A stretch of DNA of 64,000 nucleotides from Streptomyces sp. NBC_01707. Its GTDB lineage: Bacteria > Actinomycetota > Actinomycetes > Streptomycetales > Streptomycetaceae. The notes under the pieces were generated by a model. The model saw only the letters and a list, made by a program, of their open reading frames with translations. It was not told the DNA's origin and ran no database searches. Location of the stretch: positions 7,688,001 to 7,752,000 of the forward strand of contig NZ_CP109190.1 of assembly GCF_041438805.1 (NCBI RefSeq), in the 5' to 3' direction. A program made the translations under genes and the position numbers. Positions 25,850 through 37,190 of this stretch are shown piece after piece. Each line of letters opens with the position of its first letter. The stretch's first letter is position 1.

Positions 25850-26478
25850 TGACCGCCCGCATCGACCACTTGGTCACTTCGGGCACCTTCGCCCTCGACG
25901 GCGGCGAGTGGGACGTCGACAACAACGTCTGGATCGTCGGCGACGACACCGAGGCGATCGTCATCGACGCCGCCCACGACGCCGCCGCCATCGAGGCCGC
26001 GCTGGGCGGCCGTACGCTGCGCGCCATCGTCTGCACGCACGCGCACAACGACCACATCGACGCGGCACCGGCCCTCGCCGACGCCACGGGCGCACGGATC
26101 CTGCTGCACCCCGACGATCTGCCGCTGTGGAAGCAGACCCACCCGCACCGCACCCCCGACGCCGAACTGGCCGACGGTCAGGAGCTGGAGATCGCCGGGA
26201 CCACGCTCCAGGTCCTGCACACGCCCGGTCATGCCCCCGGTGCGGTCTGTCTGTACGCCCCCGAGTTGGCCACCGTCTTCACCGGGGACACGCTCTTCCA
26301 GGGCGGCCCCGGCGCCACCGGACGGTCCTTCTCGCACTTCCCGACGATCGTCGAGTCGATCAGGGACCGGCTGCTCGCGCTGCCGGCCGAGACGACCGTC
26401 CGTACCGGACACGGGGACTCCACGACGATCGGCGCGGAGGCCCCGCACCTCGACGAGTGGATCGCACGCGGTCACTGA
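25849..26478 (+). CDS. MBL-fold metallo-hydrolase, partner of mscR
   Basis: A 209-residue metallo-beta-lactamase-fold hydrolase. The metal-binding motif THAHNDHID is followed by the histidine in LHTPGHAPGAV, the aspartate in FTGDTLFQGG and the C-terminal RTGHGDSTTIG histidine, i.e. a full glyoxalase II-like set. Translationally coupled to mscR (1-base overlap). By analogy with the glutathione route it may hydrolyse the S-formyl-mycothiol thioester to formate and free mycothiol; this is the usual proposal for this gene pair, not proven by sequence. Confidence 0.9.
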   Translation: MTARIDHLVTSGTFALDGGEWDVDNNVWIVGDDTEAIVIDAAHDAAAIEAALGGRTLRAIVCTHAHNDHIDAAPALADATGARILLHPDDLPLWKQTHPHRTPDAELADGQELEIAGTTLQVLHTPGHAPGAVCLYAPELATVFTGDTLFQGGPGATGRSFSHFPTIVESIRDRLLALPAETTVRTGHGDSTTIGAEAPHLDEWIARGH

Positions 26479-26488
26479 CCGCCGGGAC

Positions 26489-27424
26489 TCACCGGTCCGG
26501 CCACGCCGAGAGCCGCAGCCCGCTCTCGAAGCGGCGCGGCCCACCCGTGACCGGATCGGTGAACTCCAGCACCCGCGCCAGGAGTTGCAGCGGACGCGTC
26601 CAGTCGTCCGCCGCACCCTCCGGTTCGATCACCGGATAGACCGGATCGTGGACGAGCGGCAGCCCCAGAGCGTTCATGTGCACCCGTAGCTGGTGCGTCC
26701 GGCCGGTGGTGGGCAGCAACCGGTAGCGGCCGAGCCCCTCCCGGTGCTCCAGCAGCTCGATCCGGCTCTCGCTGTTCGCCTCGCCCGGCTCCTCCCGGGC
26801 GGCGATAACCCCGCGCTCCTTGACGATCCGGCTCCGTACCGTACGGGGGAAGGTGATCGAGGGGTCGTACGGAGCCACCGCCTCGTACTCCTTGCGCACC
26901 AGCTTGTCCCGGAACAGTGTCTGGTACGCACCGCGGTCCTCGGGCCGTACGACGAAGAGCACCAGGCCCGCGGTCAGCCGGTCCAGCCGGTGCGCGGGCT
27001 GCAGCGACGGCAGCCCCAGTTCCCGCCGGAGCCGCGCCACGGCGGTCTCGGTGATGTGCCGGCCGCGCGGCGTCGTGGCGAGGAAGTGCGGCTTGTCGGC
27101 GATGACGAGCCGGGCGTCGTGGTACACCACGCCGACCGGGAACGGCACCGGCTCCTCGGGCGCGAAGTCCCGGTGGAACCAGAGGAAACGGCCTGCTGCG
27201 TACGGCTCGTCAGGGGCCACGGGTCCGTGCACCGAGACGAACCGGCCCTCGGCGAACATGGCGTCCACCCGGTCCGCCCCGATCGCACCGGCGAACCGCG
27301 CCAGCAGATGGTCGCGGACCGTCGCCCACTCCCCGCCCGGATCCTCGGGGAGCCGCACCCTGACCGGATCGATCCCGTCCCGCTGCGGCAGAGGCGCCGG
27401 CGGAGGCTTCGCACGGCCCCTCAT
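26489..27424 (-). CDS. RluA-family pseudouridine synthase
   Basis: A 311-residue enzyme that isomerises uridine to pseudouridine in rRNA or tRNA. The catalytic aspartate lies in AHRLDRLTAGLVLFV, the RluA signature. Other family segments are YEAVAPYDPS, TGRTHQLRVHMNALGLPLVHDPVY. The N-terminus is arginine/proline-rich, and a preceding stretch (LLARFAGAIGADRVDAMFAEG) resembles the S4-like entry of the family. It converges with the MBL gene (10-base gap). Target uridine unknown. Confidence 0.92.
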   Translation of the reverse strand: MRGRAKPPPAPLPQRDGIDPVRVRLPEDPGGEWATVRDHLLARFAGAIGADRVDAMFAEGRFVSVHGPVAPDEPYAAGRFLWFHRDFAPEEPVPFPVGVVYHDARLVIADKPHFLATTPRGRHITETAVARLRRELGLPSLQPAHRLDRLTAGLVLFVVRPEDRGAYQTLFRDKLVRKEYEAVAPYDPSITFPRTVRSRIVKERGVIAAREEPGEANSESRIELLEHREGLGRYRLLPTTGRTHQLRVHMNALGLPLVHDPVYPVIEPEGAADDWTRPLQLLARVLEFTDPVTGGPRRFESGLRLSAWPDR

Positions 27425-27574
27425 CGCGCAGGCCCTGCCTGTCCGTCGGCGCCCGGGGCGCGGCGGCTCGAGGTGCTGGTGGTCATGGTGCGGGCAATCC
27501 TGTCACAGCGTCGGCGCAGGTCACCGACGGCTGCGCGGTCACGCTCCACCGGCAGCGGCGGGCTGCAGAGTCCT

Positions 27575-27623
27575 CTCCTCGGTGGCCGCGGCCGATGCGC
27601 TCGGCCGCGCGGTCACCGAGGAG
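27575..27623 (-). terminator. long hairpin terminator after lacZ
   Basis: CTCCTCGGTGGCCGCGGCCG (from 27575) pairs with the reverse-complementary arm ending at 27623 (CACCGAGGAG) over about 20 base pairs, with one mismatch and a 2-base bulge and a TGCGC loop. It lies 25 bases after the lacZ stop on the minus strand and before the RluA gene. Confidence 0.85.
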
Positions 27624-27647
27624 GAACGGGCCCTCCTCACCTCCTGC

Positions 27648-30976
<3,329 letters not shown>

Positions 30977-31819
30977 GTGGTGGCTGGAAGTACCGGTGAG
31001 GCCCCGGGCGCGATGTCCGCGCGGATCGTCGCAGGGCAGAAGGCGATGGTGACCGGGGCCAACTCGGGTATCGGCAGGGCGACCGCCGTGGCACTCGGAC
31101 GGGCCGGTGCGGACGTCGTGGTCAACTACGTGGTCGGTGAGGAAGAGGCCGAGAAGGTCGTCGCCGAGATCAAGGCTTTCGGAGTCCGCGCCTACGCCCA
31201 CCAGGCCGATGTCTCAGACGAGGACCAGGTCGTCGGCATGGTCGCCCGCATGGTCGAGGAGTTCGGCACCATCGACATCATGGTGGCCAACGCGGGCCTC
31301 CAGCGGGATGCGCCGAGTGTGGAGATGACGCTCGCCCAGTGGCAGAAGGTCATCAGTGTCAACCTCACCGGCCAGTTCCTCTGCGCGCGGGAGGCCGCCA
31401 AGGAGTTCGTGCGGCGCGGCGTCGTGCCGGAGGTCTCCAGGTCCGCCGGGAAAATCATCTGCATGAGTTCGGTCCACCAGATCGTCCCCTGGGCGGGCCA
31501 TGTGAACTACGCCTCCTCCAAAGGCGGCGTGGGCATGATGATGGAGACCCTCGCACAAGAGCTGGCCCCCCAGGGAATCCGGGTGAACGCCGTTGCGCCC
31601 GGCGCCATCCGCACCCCCATCAACAGGAGTGCCTGGGACACCCCCGAGGCCGAGTCCGACCTTCTGCGGCTGATCCCGTACCGCCGGGTCGGGGAGCCTG
31701 AGGACATCGCCAACGCCGTCGTCGCGGTGGCATCCGATCTGCTCGACTACGTCGTGGGCGCCACGCTGTACGTGGACGGCGGAATGACACTCTTCCCCGG
31801 CTTCGCCACCGGAGGCTGA
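30977..31819 (+). CDS. SDR family oxidoreductase, glucose 1-dehydrogenase-like
   Basis: A 280-residue classical SDR. The nucleotide motif is VTGANSGIGRATAVALGRAG (TGxxxGIG), with ADVSDEDQV, NAGLQRDAPS (NAG motif), the catalytic SSVHQIVPWAGHVNYASSK containing Ser, YxxxK, and the RVNAVAPGAIRTP segment. Sequence flavour (VVNYVVGEEEAEKVVAEIKAFG) is that of glucose 1-dehydrogenases, i.e. an NADP-preferring sugar or polyol dehydrogenase. GTG 30977 follows AAGGAG at good distance. It has a ~35-residue insertion-like VRRGVVPEVSRSAGK before the SSVHQ strand. First of a possible run with the cytochrome bd genes 206 bases further on. Confidence 0.88.
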   Translation: MVAGSTGEAPGAMSARIVAGQKAMVTGANSGIGRATAVALGRAGADVVVNYVVGEEEAEKVVAEIKAFGVRAYAHQADVSDEDQVVGMVARMVEEFGTIDIMVANAGLQRDAPSVEMTLAQWQKVISVNLTGQFLCAREAAKEFVRRGVVPEVSRSAGKIICMSSVHQIVPWAGHVNYASSKGGVGMMMETLAQELAPQGIRVNAVAPGAIRTPINRSAWDTPEAESDLLRLIPYRRVGEPEDIANAVVAVASDLLDYVVGATLYVDGGMTLFPGFATGG

Positions 31820-32025
31820 CCCGCCGGCAGCCCGGGCGGCGCCATGCCGAGAGGCGGACCTGGCGGGGGCTCCGCCTGATCCGCCGCCGCCCGGGCGGCG
31901 CGGCGACCTCACCGCAGGAGCGCCGGGCCGGCCGCTTCCGGCGGCCGGTGGCCGAGACCGGGAGCGCGACCCGCATCCGTATCCCTCACGTCCGACGTCC
32001 CCGGGCGCGAACCATGGAGGCGCAC

Positions 32026-33513
32026 ATGCACACCACAACGGCCCTGCTGGCGAACGCCGCCCCGCCGCAGCTCCTGCCGGCCCGTCAGCTGATGGCCTTC
32101 ACCCTGGCTTCGCACATCCTGCTGGTGCCCTTCGGAGTCGCGCTGCCGTGCATCACCCTGGTGATGCACCACCGTGGGCTGCGCCGGGGCGACGACGTCG
32201 CACTCAAGCTCGCCCGGCGCTGGTCCGCCGTGATGGCCGTGCAGTTCGCCATCGGGGTCGTCACCGGCACCGTGCTCTCCTTCGAGTTCGGCCTGCTCTG
32301 GCCCGGCATGATGGGCCGTTGGGGAGACGTCTTCGGACTCGGGTTCGGCGTCGAGGCATGGGCGTTCTTCCTCGAGGCCGTCCTGATCGCGATCTACCTC
32401 TACGGATGGCGCCGGCTGAAGCCGTGGACTCACTTCTGGCTGGGCCTGCCGCTGCCGCTGGCGGCCCTCCTGGGCGCGTTCGGCATCATCGCCGCCAACT
32501 CATGGATGAACACCCCGCAGGGCTTCACCCTCGACGCCGCGGGCAGACCCGTCGATGTCGACGTTCGGCAGGCCATCTTCACGCCGATGTTCGGCCCCGA
32601 GTACTGGCACTTCGCGGTGGCCATGTTCCTGACCGCCGGATACGTGGTCGCCGGCGTCTACGCGGTCGGACTGCTGCGCGGGCGCCGGGACCGCTACCAC
32701 CGGCTCGGCTTCGCGCTGCCGTTCACGGCCGCCGCGATCCTCACCCCGATCCAGCTCGTACTGGGTGACTCCATCGCCCGGTCCGTCTTCCACAAGCAGC
32801 CGATCAAGTTCGCAGCCACCGAGGTCGTCTGGAAGACCGACACACATGTGCCGGAGTACGTCTTCGGACGGCTGCACCCCGACGGAACGGTCTCCGGTGG
32901 CCTGAGGATTCCTCAGCTCGACTCCGTCCTCGCCGGGTTCAGACCCGGCACCCGCGTCACCGGCCTCAGCTCCGTGCCGCCCGAGGACCGCCCCACGGCC
33001 ACTCAGGCCACCATCGTCCACTGGGCCTTCGATGTCATGGTCATCATCGGCAGCCTGCTGATCCTGCTGGCGCTCTGGTACGCGTGGTACTGGTGGCGCC
33101 ACCGGGACCTTCCCCGCTCGCGCTGGTTCTACCGGTGTGCCGCGGTCGCGGGGGCCGCCTGTCTGGTCGCCGTGGAATGCGGCTGGATCACCACCGAGGT
33201 CGGCCGCCAGCCCTGGATCGTCTACGGCCACATGCGGGTCTCGGAGGCGGTGACCGCCACCGGTGCGAGCTCGCTGTGGACGATGTTCACGGTCGTCGTG
33301 GTCGTGTACGTGGCGATCTTCGCCTCCTTCCTCGCCGTGCTGCTGAAGATGCGGACCCGATGGCGCATCGCCGACGCGAGCGAGACGTCCGCCACCGCGC
33401 CGCAGTCACCGGAAGCGGACACCCCCTACGGGCCGCGGGGCGAGCCCCTTGCCACGGTCACCGGCGCCGCGCCCGGCGAGCGCCACGGCCGTCCCCCTGG
33501 TGGCGCGTCATGA
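32026..33513 (+). CDS. cydA: cytochrome bd-type quinol oxidase subunit I
   Basis: A 495-residue, about nine-helix membrane subunit carrying the hemes of a bd-type oxidase that passes electrons from quinol to oxygen. Visible conserved points are H30 in FTLASHILLVP (heme b595 ligand position), the two glutamates in FGVEAWAFFLEAVLIA, histidine in YWHFAVAMFLTAGY, and GWITTEVGRQPWIVYG near the C-terminus. The quinol-loop region is short, as in cyanide-insensitive or actinobacterial types. ATG 32026 follows GGAGG; ATG 32014 is the alternative. Overlaps cydB by four bases. No Rex-type operator was found upstream. Confidence 0.92.
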   Translation: MHTTTALLANAAPPQLLPARQLMAFTLASHILLVPFGVALPCITLVMHHRGLRRGDDVALKLARRWSAVMAVQFAIGVVTGTVLSFEFGLLWPGMMGRWGDVFGLGFGVEAWAFFLEAVLIAIYLYGWRRLKPWTHFWLGLPLPLAALLGAFGIIAANSWMNTPQGFTLDAAGRPVDVDVRQAIFTPMFGPEYWHFAVAMFLTAGYVVAGVYAVGLLRGRRDRYHRLGFALPFTAAAILTPIQLVLGDSIARSVFHKQPIKFAATEVVWKTDTHVPEYVFGRLHPDGTVSGGLRIPQLDSVLAGFRPGTRVTGLSSVPPEDRPTATQATIVHWAFDVMVIIGSLLILLALWYAWYWWRHRDLPRSRWFYRCAAVAGAACLVAVECGWITTEVGRQPWIVYGHMRVSEAVTATGASSLWTMFTVVVVVYVAIFASFLAVLLKMRTRWRIADASETSATAPQSPEADTPYGPRGEPLATVTGAAPGERHGRPPGGAS

Positions 33514-34553
33514 TGCCGGAGCTCATCGCCTGGGTTCTCGTGCTCGCCGTCGCCGCCTATGCGTGCGCCGGCGGCACCGACTACGGAGCCGGATTCTGGG
33601 ACCTGCTGGCCGGGGGCGCGGAGCGCGGCGAACGCCCCCGCCGGCTGATCGACCACGCCATGGGGCCCGTCTGGGAAGCCAACAATGTCTGGCTCATCTT
33701 CGTCCTGGTCATCATGTGGACGGGATTTCCGACGACGTTCCAGGCCGTCTTCGCAGCCATGTGGCTGCCCCTGGCCCTCGCCGCGGTCGGACTCGTGCTG
33801 CGCGGCGCGGGCTTCGCCCTGCGCAAACCGGCCCGACGGCTCACCCGGAGGCGCTTCTACGGCGCGGTGTTCGCCATCTCCTCGCTCGTCACCCCGTTCT
33901 TCCTCGGCGCGGTGCTCGGCGGCATCGCATCCGGACGGGTCGCGGTCGGGACCACGGCCTCCGCCGATGCCTGGGCCAATCCCACCTCGGTCATCGCCGG
34001 TCTGCTCGCGGTCGCCGCCGCCGCCTTCCTCGGGGCCGTGTTCCTCTGTTCCGACGCCCGCCGGTTCGGCGCCGAGGACCTTGTGGGGTACTTCCGGCGG
34101 CGCGCACTGGCCGCCCTCGGAGCCATCGTGGTGCTCGCCCTGATCGGTCTGCCGGTCACCCACAGCGATGCCCGCCACGTCTGGGAAGGCCTCACCGGAG
34201 GGCTCGGTCTGCTGCTGGTCCTCCTGGCCGCGGTGTGCGGCCTCGGCACCGCCGTTCTCCTTGCGCGCCGCTCCTACCGGTGGTGCCGGTACACCTCCGT
34301 GGCCAGCGTGGCCCTGACCGTCTTCGCGTGGGGCTTCGCGCAGCGCCCCTTTCTGCTGCCGACGTCCCTGACCGTGGCCGACGCGGCCGGCGCGCCGCAG
34401 ACGCTGCGGTGGCTGGTGATCGTCGCGGTCGTCGCGATCGTGCTGATCGGGCCCGCGCTGGTCCTGCTCTACTGGATGGACACGCACGGGGAGTTGGATT
34501 CCCTCACCGACGCCGACACACAGGCCGGCCCGGCACCCGGTGACACCTTGTGA
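33510..34553 (+). CDS. cydB: cytochrome bd-type quinol oxidase subunit II
   Basis: A 347-residue membrane protein with eight to nine helices, the structural partner of CydA. It shows the family N-terminus CAGGTDYGAGFWDLLAGG, the GPVWEANNVWLIFVLVIMWT helix and the late ALVLLYWMDTHGEL. Start ATG 33510 overlaps the cydA stop (ATGA). The gene ends 15 bases from the convergent GMC oxidoreductase. The cydC/cydD assembly ABC transporter genes are absent next to it, so either they lie elsewhere or this oxidase matures without them. Confidence 0.92.
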   Translation: MMPELIAWVLVLAVAAYACAGGTDYGAGFWDLLAGGAERGERPRRLIDHAMGPVWEANNVWLIFVLVIMWTGFPTTFQAVFAAMWLPLALAAVGLVLRGAGFALRKPARRLTRRRFYGAVFAISSLVTPFFLGAVLGGIASGRVAVGTTASADAWANPTSVIAGLLAVAAAAFLGAVFLCSDARRFGAEDLVGYFRRRALAALGAIVVLALIGLPVTHSDARHVWEGLTGGLGLLLVLLAAVCGLGTAVLLARRSYRWCRYTSVASVALTVFAWGFAQRPFLLPTSLTVADAAGAPQTLRWLVIVAVVAIVLIGPALVLLYWMDTHGELDSLTDADTQAGPAPGDTL

Positions 34554-34568
34554 CCGTCCCGCCGTGCG

Positions 34569-36149
34569 TCAGCGGAGCCGTTCGACGATGTGGTCGCCGA
34601 CCCGCAGGGCATTGGCGATGGCGGTCAAGGACGGATTCACCGCGCCGATGCTCGGGAAGAAGCTGGTGTCGACGACGTAGAGGTTGTCGAGGTCATGGGC
34701 CCTGCAGTTGATGTCCAGCGCCGAGCTCCTGGGATCCGTACCGAATCGAATCGTGCCGGCCTGGTGTGCGGTGGCCCCGATCGGCATGCCCTTGTGCAGG
34801 TAGAGGCTGTGGTCCAGCAGGTGGTGCGGGTACATCCCCAATTGCCCGAGCATCTCCTGCAGTCGTTGCCGGAGCTTCGTCAGCCCCGTCATGTTGTTCT
34901 TCTCGTCGATCGACAGATGGAGCCTTCCGTCGCCGTCCAGCGTGACGCGGCTGTCCGGCAGCGGAAGGTCCTCCCCGCACAGCCAGAAGTCGACAGCGTG
35001 ATGCGCGAGCACCTCGAACGGCATGTCGGGTGAGACCTTTCCGGCCCAGCGCGGCGCCTCCCCGCGGATCTGTTCGGCGTCGGACTTCCCGAGCATCTGG
35101 ATGCCGCCCATCGGACAGTCGAAGTCCTCCGAGCCGAAGTACCAGTCGTTGAGCGCCAGGGTCTTCTGGAAGCGGGTCGGATTGGGCTCCCTGGAGACGG
35201 CCATCAGCGCCAGGTTGTTGTGCCTCATGTAGTGGCGCCCGACCACGTCCGAGCTGTTGCCCAGGCCGTTCGGGTGTGTGTCGCTCGCCGACCGGAGCAG
35301 CAGCGCGGCGGAGTTCACCGCCCCACAGGCGACCACCACGATGTCGGCGGCGAAGCATGCGGTCGAGCCGTCCTCGAGCTCCGCGACCACCTGGGTGACC
35401 GTGCGTCCGGTCGGGTCCGTCTCCAGCCGGCGCACAGTGGCTCCGGTGATCATCTGCACGTTGTCGTGCTCGAGGGCGGGGTCGACGCAGATCACCTGGG
35501 CGTCGGACTTGCCGTTCACCGGACACGGGAAGCCGTCGACCCGGTTGCAGCGGATGCAGACGCTGTCGTGGGTGGCGCTGCCGTCGTCGGCCTGGGTGAG
35601 GTCGACACCGATCGGCAGATGGAAGGGGTGCAGACCCTGCTTCTCCAGGTCGTCGCTGAGCTGCTGGATCCGCGGCTCGTGCCGGACCGGCGGATGGAGG
35701 TACTGGGCACCGGCCGGCCCCTCGGTGGGGTCCTCGCCGTGCCTGCCGTGCACCAGGTAGAGGTGCTCGGCCTCGGTGTAGTACGGCTCGAGGTCCTCGT
35801 AACGGATGGGCCAGGCCGGCGAGATGCCGTCGTGGTGGCGCAGTTCACCGAAGTCCTCGGGCCGCAGACGGAACAGCGCGGCGCCGAAGAACTTGGTGTT
35901 GCCCCCGACGTAGTAGTTCACCTCGGGGGTGAACTCACGGCCGTGTCTGTCGTACCAGGTCTCGGGCGCGAGGTACTTGGCCTTCACGAACACCGCGGTC
36001 GAGTCCCAGTTGTCGATCTCACGGGGCAGGTAGCCGCCCCGCTCCAGGAGCAGGACACGCTTGCCCGAGGGGGCCAGACGGTGGGCGAGTGTGCCCCCGC
36101 CCGCGCCGGTGCCGATGATGATGACGTCGTAACTCCGGTCGTCAGGCAT
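34569..36149 (-). CDS. GMC-family FAD oxidoreductase with four-cysteine segment
   Basis: A 526-residue glucose-methanol-choline oxidoreductase. It begins with the ADP-binding loop VIIIGTGAGGGTLAHRLA and has the GGYLP and GGNTKFFGAALFRLRP segments; it ends with the usual GMC_oxred_C domain containing the LYVVDTSFFPSIGAVNPSLT stretch (catalytic His/Asn region). A notable feature is four cysteines at C198, C201, C209 and C221 in a short loop (VCIRCNRVDGFPC and further). This spacing could hold an Fe-S cluster, as FAD-dependent sugar dehydrogenases do, or be structural. It is the downstream gene of an operon with the cyclase. Likely oxidises a sugar or polyol; substrate unknown. Confidence 0.88.
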   Translation of the reverse strand: MPDDRSYDVIIIGTGAGGGTLAHRLAPSGKRVLLLERGGYLPREIDNWDSTAVFVKAKYLAPETWYDRHGREFTPEVNYYVGGNTKFFGAALFRLRPEDFGELRHHDGISPAWPIRYEDLEPYYTEAEHLYLVHGRHGEDPTEGPAGAQYLHPPVRHEPRIQQLSDDLEKQGLHPFHLPIGVDLTQADDGSATHDSVCIRCNRVDGFPCPVNGKSDAQVICVDPALEHDNVQMITGATVRRLETDPTGRTVTQVVAELEDGSTACFAADIVVVACGAVNSAALLLRSASDTHPNGLGNSSDVVGRHYMRHNNLALMAVSREPNPTRFQKTLALNDWYFGSEDFDCPMGGIQMLGKSDAEQIRGEAPRWAGKVSPDMPFEVLAHHAVDFWLCGEDLPLPDSRVTLDGDGRLHLSIDEKNNMTGLTKLRQRLQEMLGQLGMYPHHLLDHSLYLHKGMPIGATAHQAGTIRFGTDPRSSALDINCRAHDLDNLYVVDTSFFPSIGAVNPSLTAIANALRVGDHIVERLR

Positions 36150-36164
36150 GAGAGCCCCCGTGCC

Positions 36165-37112
36165 TCACAGGATCGCGATCGGGTTGACAGGTGAACCGGT
36201 GGCCGAGGGAAGCCGGAGAGGGGCGATCACGCAGAGGAAGGACCACCGGTCCTCCGCCTCGCAGACCGGCACCAGATCCTCGAACTGCAGGAAGTCCAGC
36301 AGGTGCAGCCCCATGGCGTGGACAGCGAGCACGTGTACGGGGAAGTCGACGCCCTCCGTCGTGCTGGGTGCGGTGTCGTTGTTGCCGTCGCCGCCGAGCA
36401 GCGCGACCTTGCGCTCCGCCAGGAACTCCATGGCCGTGGGGTGGAGTCCGGCACGGGCATCGGTGGTGTCCCAGGGCCCGAGCTCGTCGCGCCGGCGGCG
36501 ATGGCCCACCCGGACGAAGAGCAGGTCGCCCTGGTCTACCCGGAGGTGTTGCGCGGTCTCGGCGGCAGCGAGTTCGTCCCCGGTGACGAACTCGCCCGGC
36601 TCCAGCCACGGGACCCCGCGCAAGCGCGGGATGTCGAGGAGAACGCCCCGGCCGACGATGCCGTCGCTCGCCATGCCGACCGTCAGATCGGTTGCCCCGT
36701 CCGGCGTCAGACCGCTCGCCGGCACGCCGTTGTACAGCGTCCCGTCGAAGATCACATGGCACAGGGCGTCGAGATGGCTGTCGGCGTCACCGTGCACGTT
36801 CATGGCGATGCGGTCCCTCGCGAACTGCAGCCCGCTCTCCTTGATTTCGCCCACGACCGCGCCGGTCATCACATGTCTGCAGGGATCGGGGTTGTCCGGC
36901 CCCCGCCGGGTCTCGACGGGCGCCGCCATCGTCACCGTGAGTCCCGATCCGACCTCGTCCGCCGCCGCCCGCACCTGCCGCGGTGTGATGTTGTCCAGGG
37001 CGCCGCGGTCGGCAGCACCCGGCGCGGCCCTCCGGCGAACGCGCGCATGGAGACCGGCGAACTCCGCGGCGCTCACCGAGAACGCTGCTGCCTGGCGTGG
37101 CTGTGCGGTCAT
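36165..37112 (-). CDS. cyclase-family (kynurenine formamidase-like) hydrolase
   Basis: A 315-residue metal-dependent hydrolase of the cyclase family (PF04199). The metal motif is the NVHGDADSHLDALCHVIFDG stretch, with the His/Asp/His pattern of this fold, then DIPRLRGVPWLEPGE and a late GGDGNNDTAPS / VHVLAVHAMGLHLLD segment. The family contains kynurenine formamidase and hydrolases of other amides and lactones. It precedes the GMC oxidoreductase by 15 bases on the minus strand, so it may hydrolyse the oxidation product of that enzyme. Substrate is not inferable. Confidence 0.87.
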   Translation of the reverse strand: MTAQPRQAAAFSVSAAEFAGLHARVRRRAAPGAADRGALDNITPRQVRAAADEVGSGLTVTMAAPVETRRGPDNPDPCRHVMTGAVVGEIKESGLQFARDRIAMNVHGDADSHLDALCHVIFDGTLYNGVPASGLTPDGATDLTVGMASDGIVGRGVLLDIPRLRGVPWLEPGEFVTGDELAAAETAQHLRVDQGDLLFVRVGHRRRRDELGPWDTTDARAGLHPTAMEFLAERKVALLGGDGNNDTAPSTTEGVDFPVHVLAVHAMGLHLLDFLQFEDLVPVCEAEDRWSFLCVIAPLRLPSATGSPVNPIAIL

Positions 37113-37190
37113 GGGCCGTGATCCTCTCGGAGAGCCTGCCGGGCGGCTGCCCGGGCGAGCGGTCTCCCGGCGGTTGCCGGGACGGCGGGG

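Noticed and set aside
31820..32025. Rex operator upstream of cydA
   Set aside because: No TGTGAA..TTCACA palindrome in the 206 bases before the gene.
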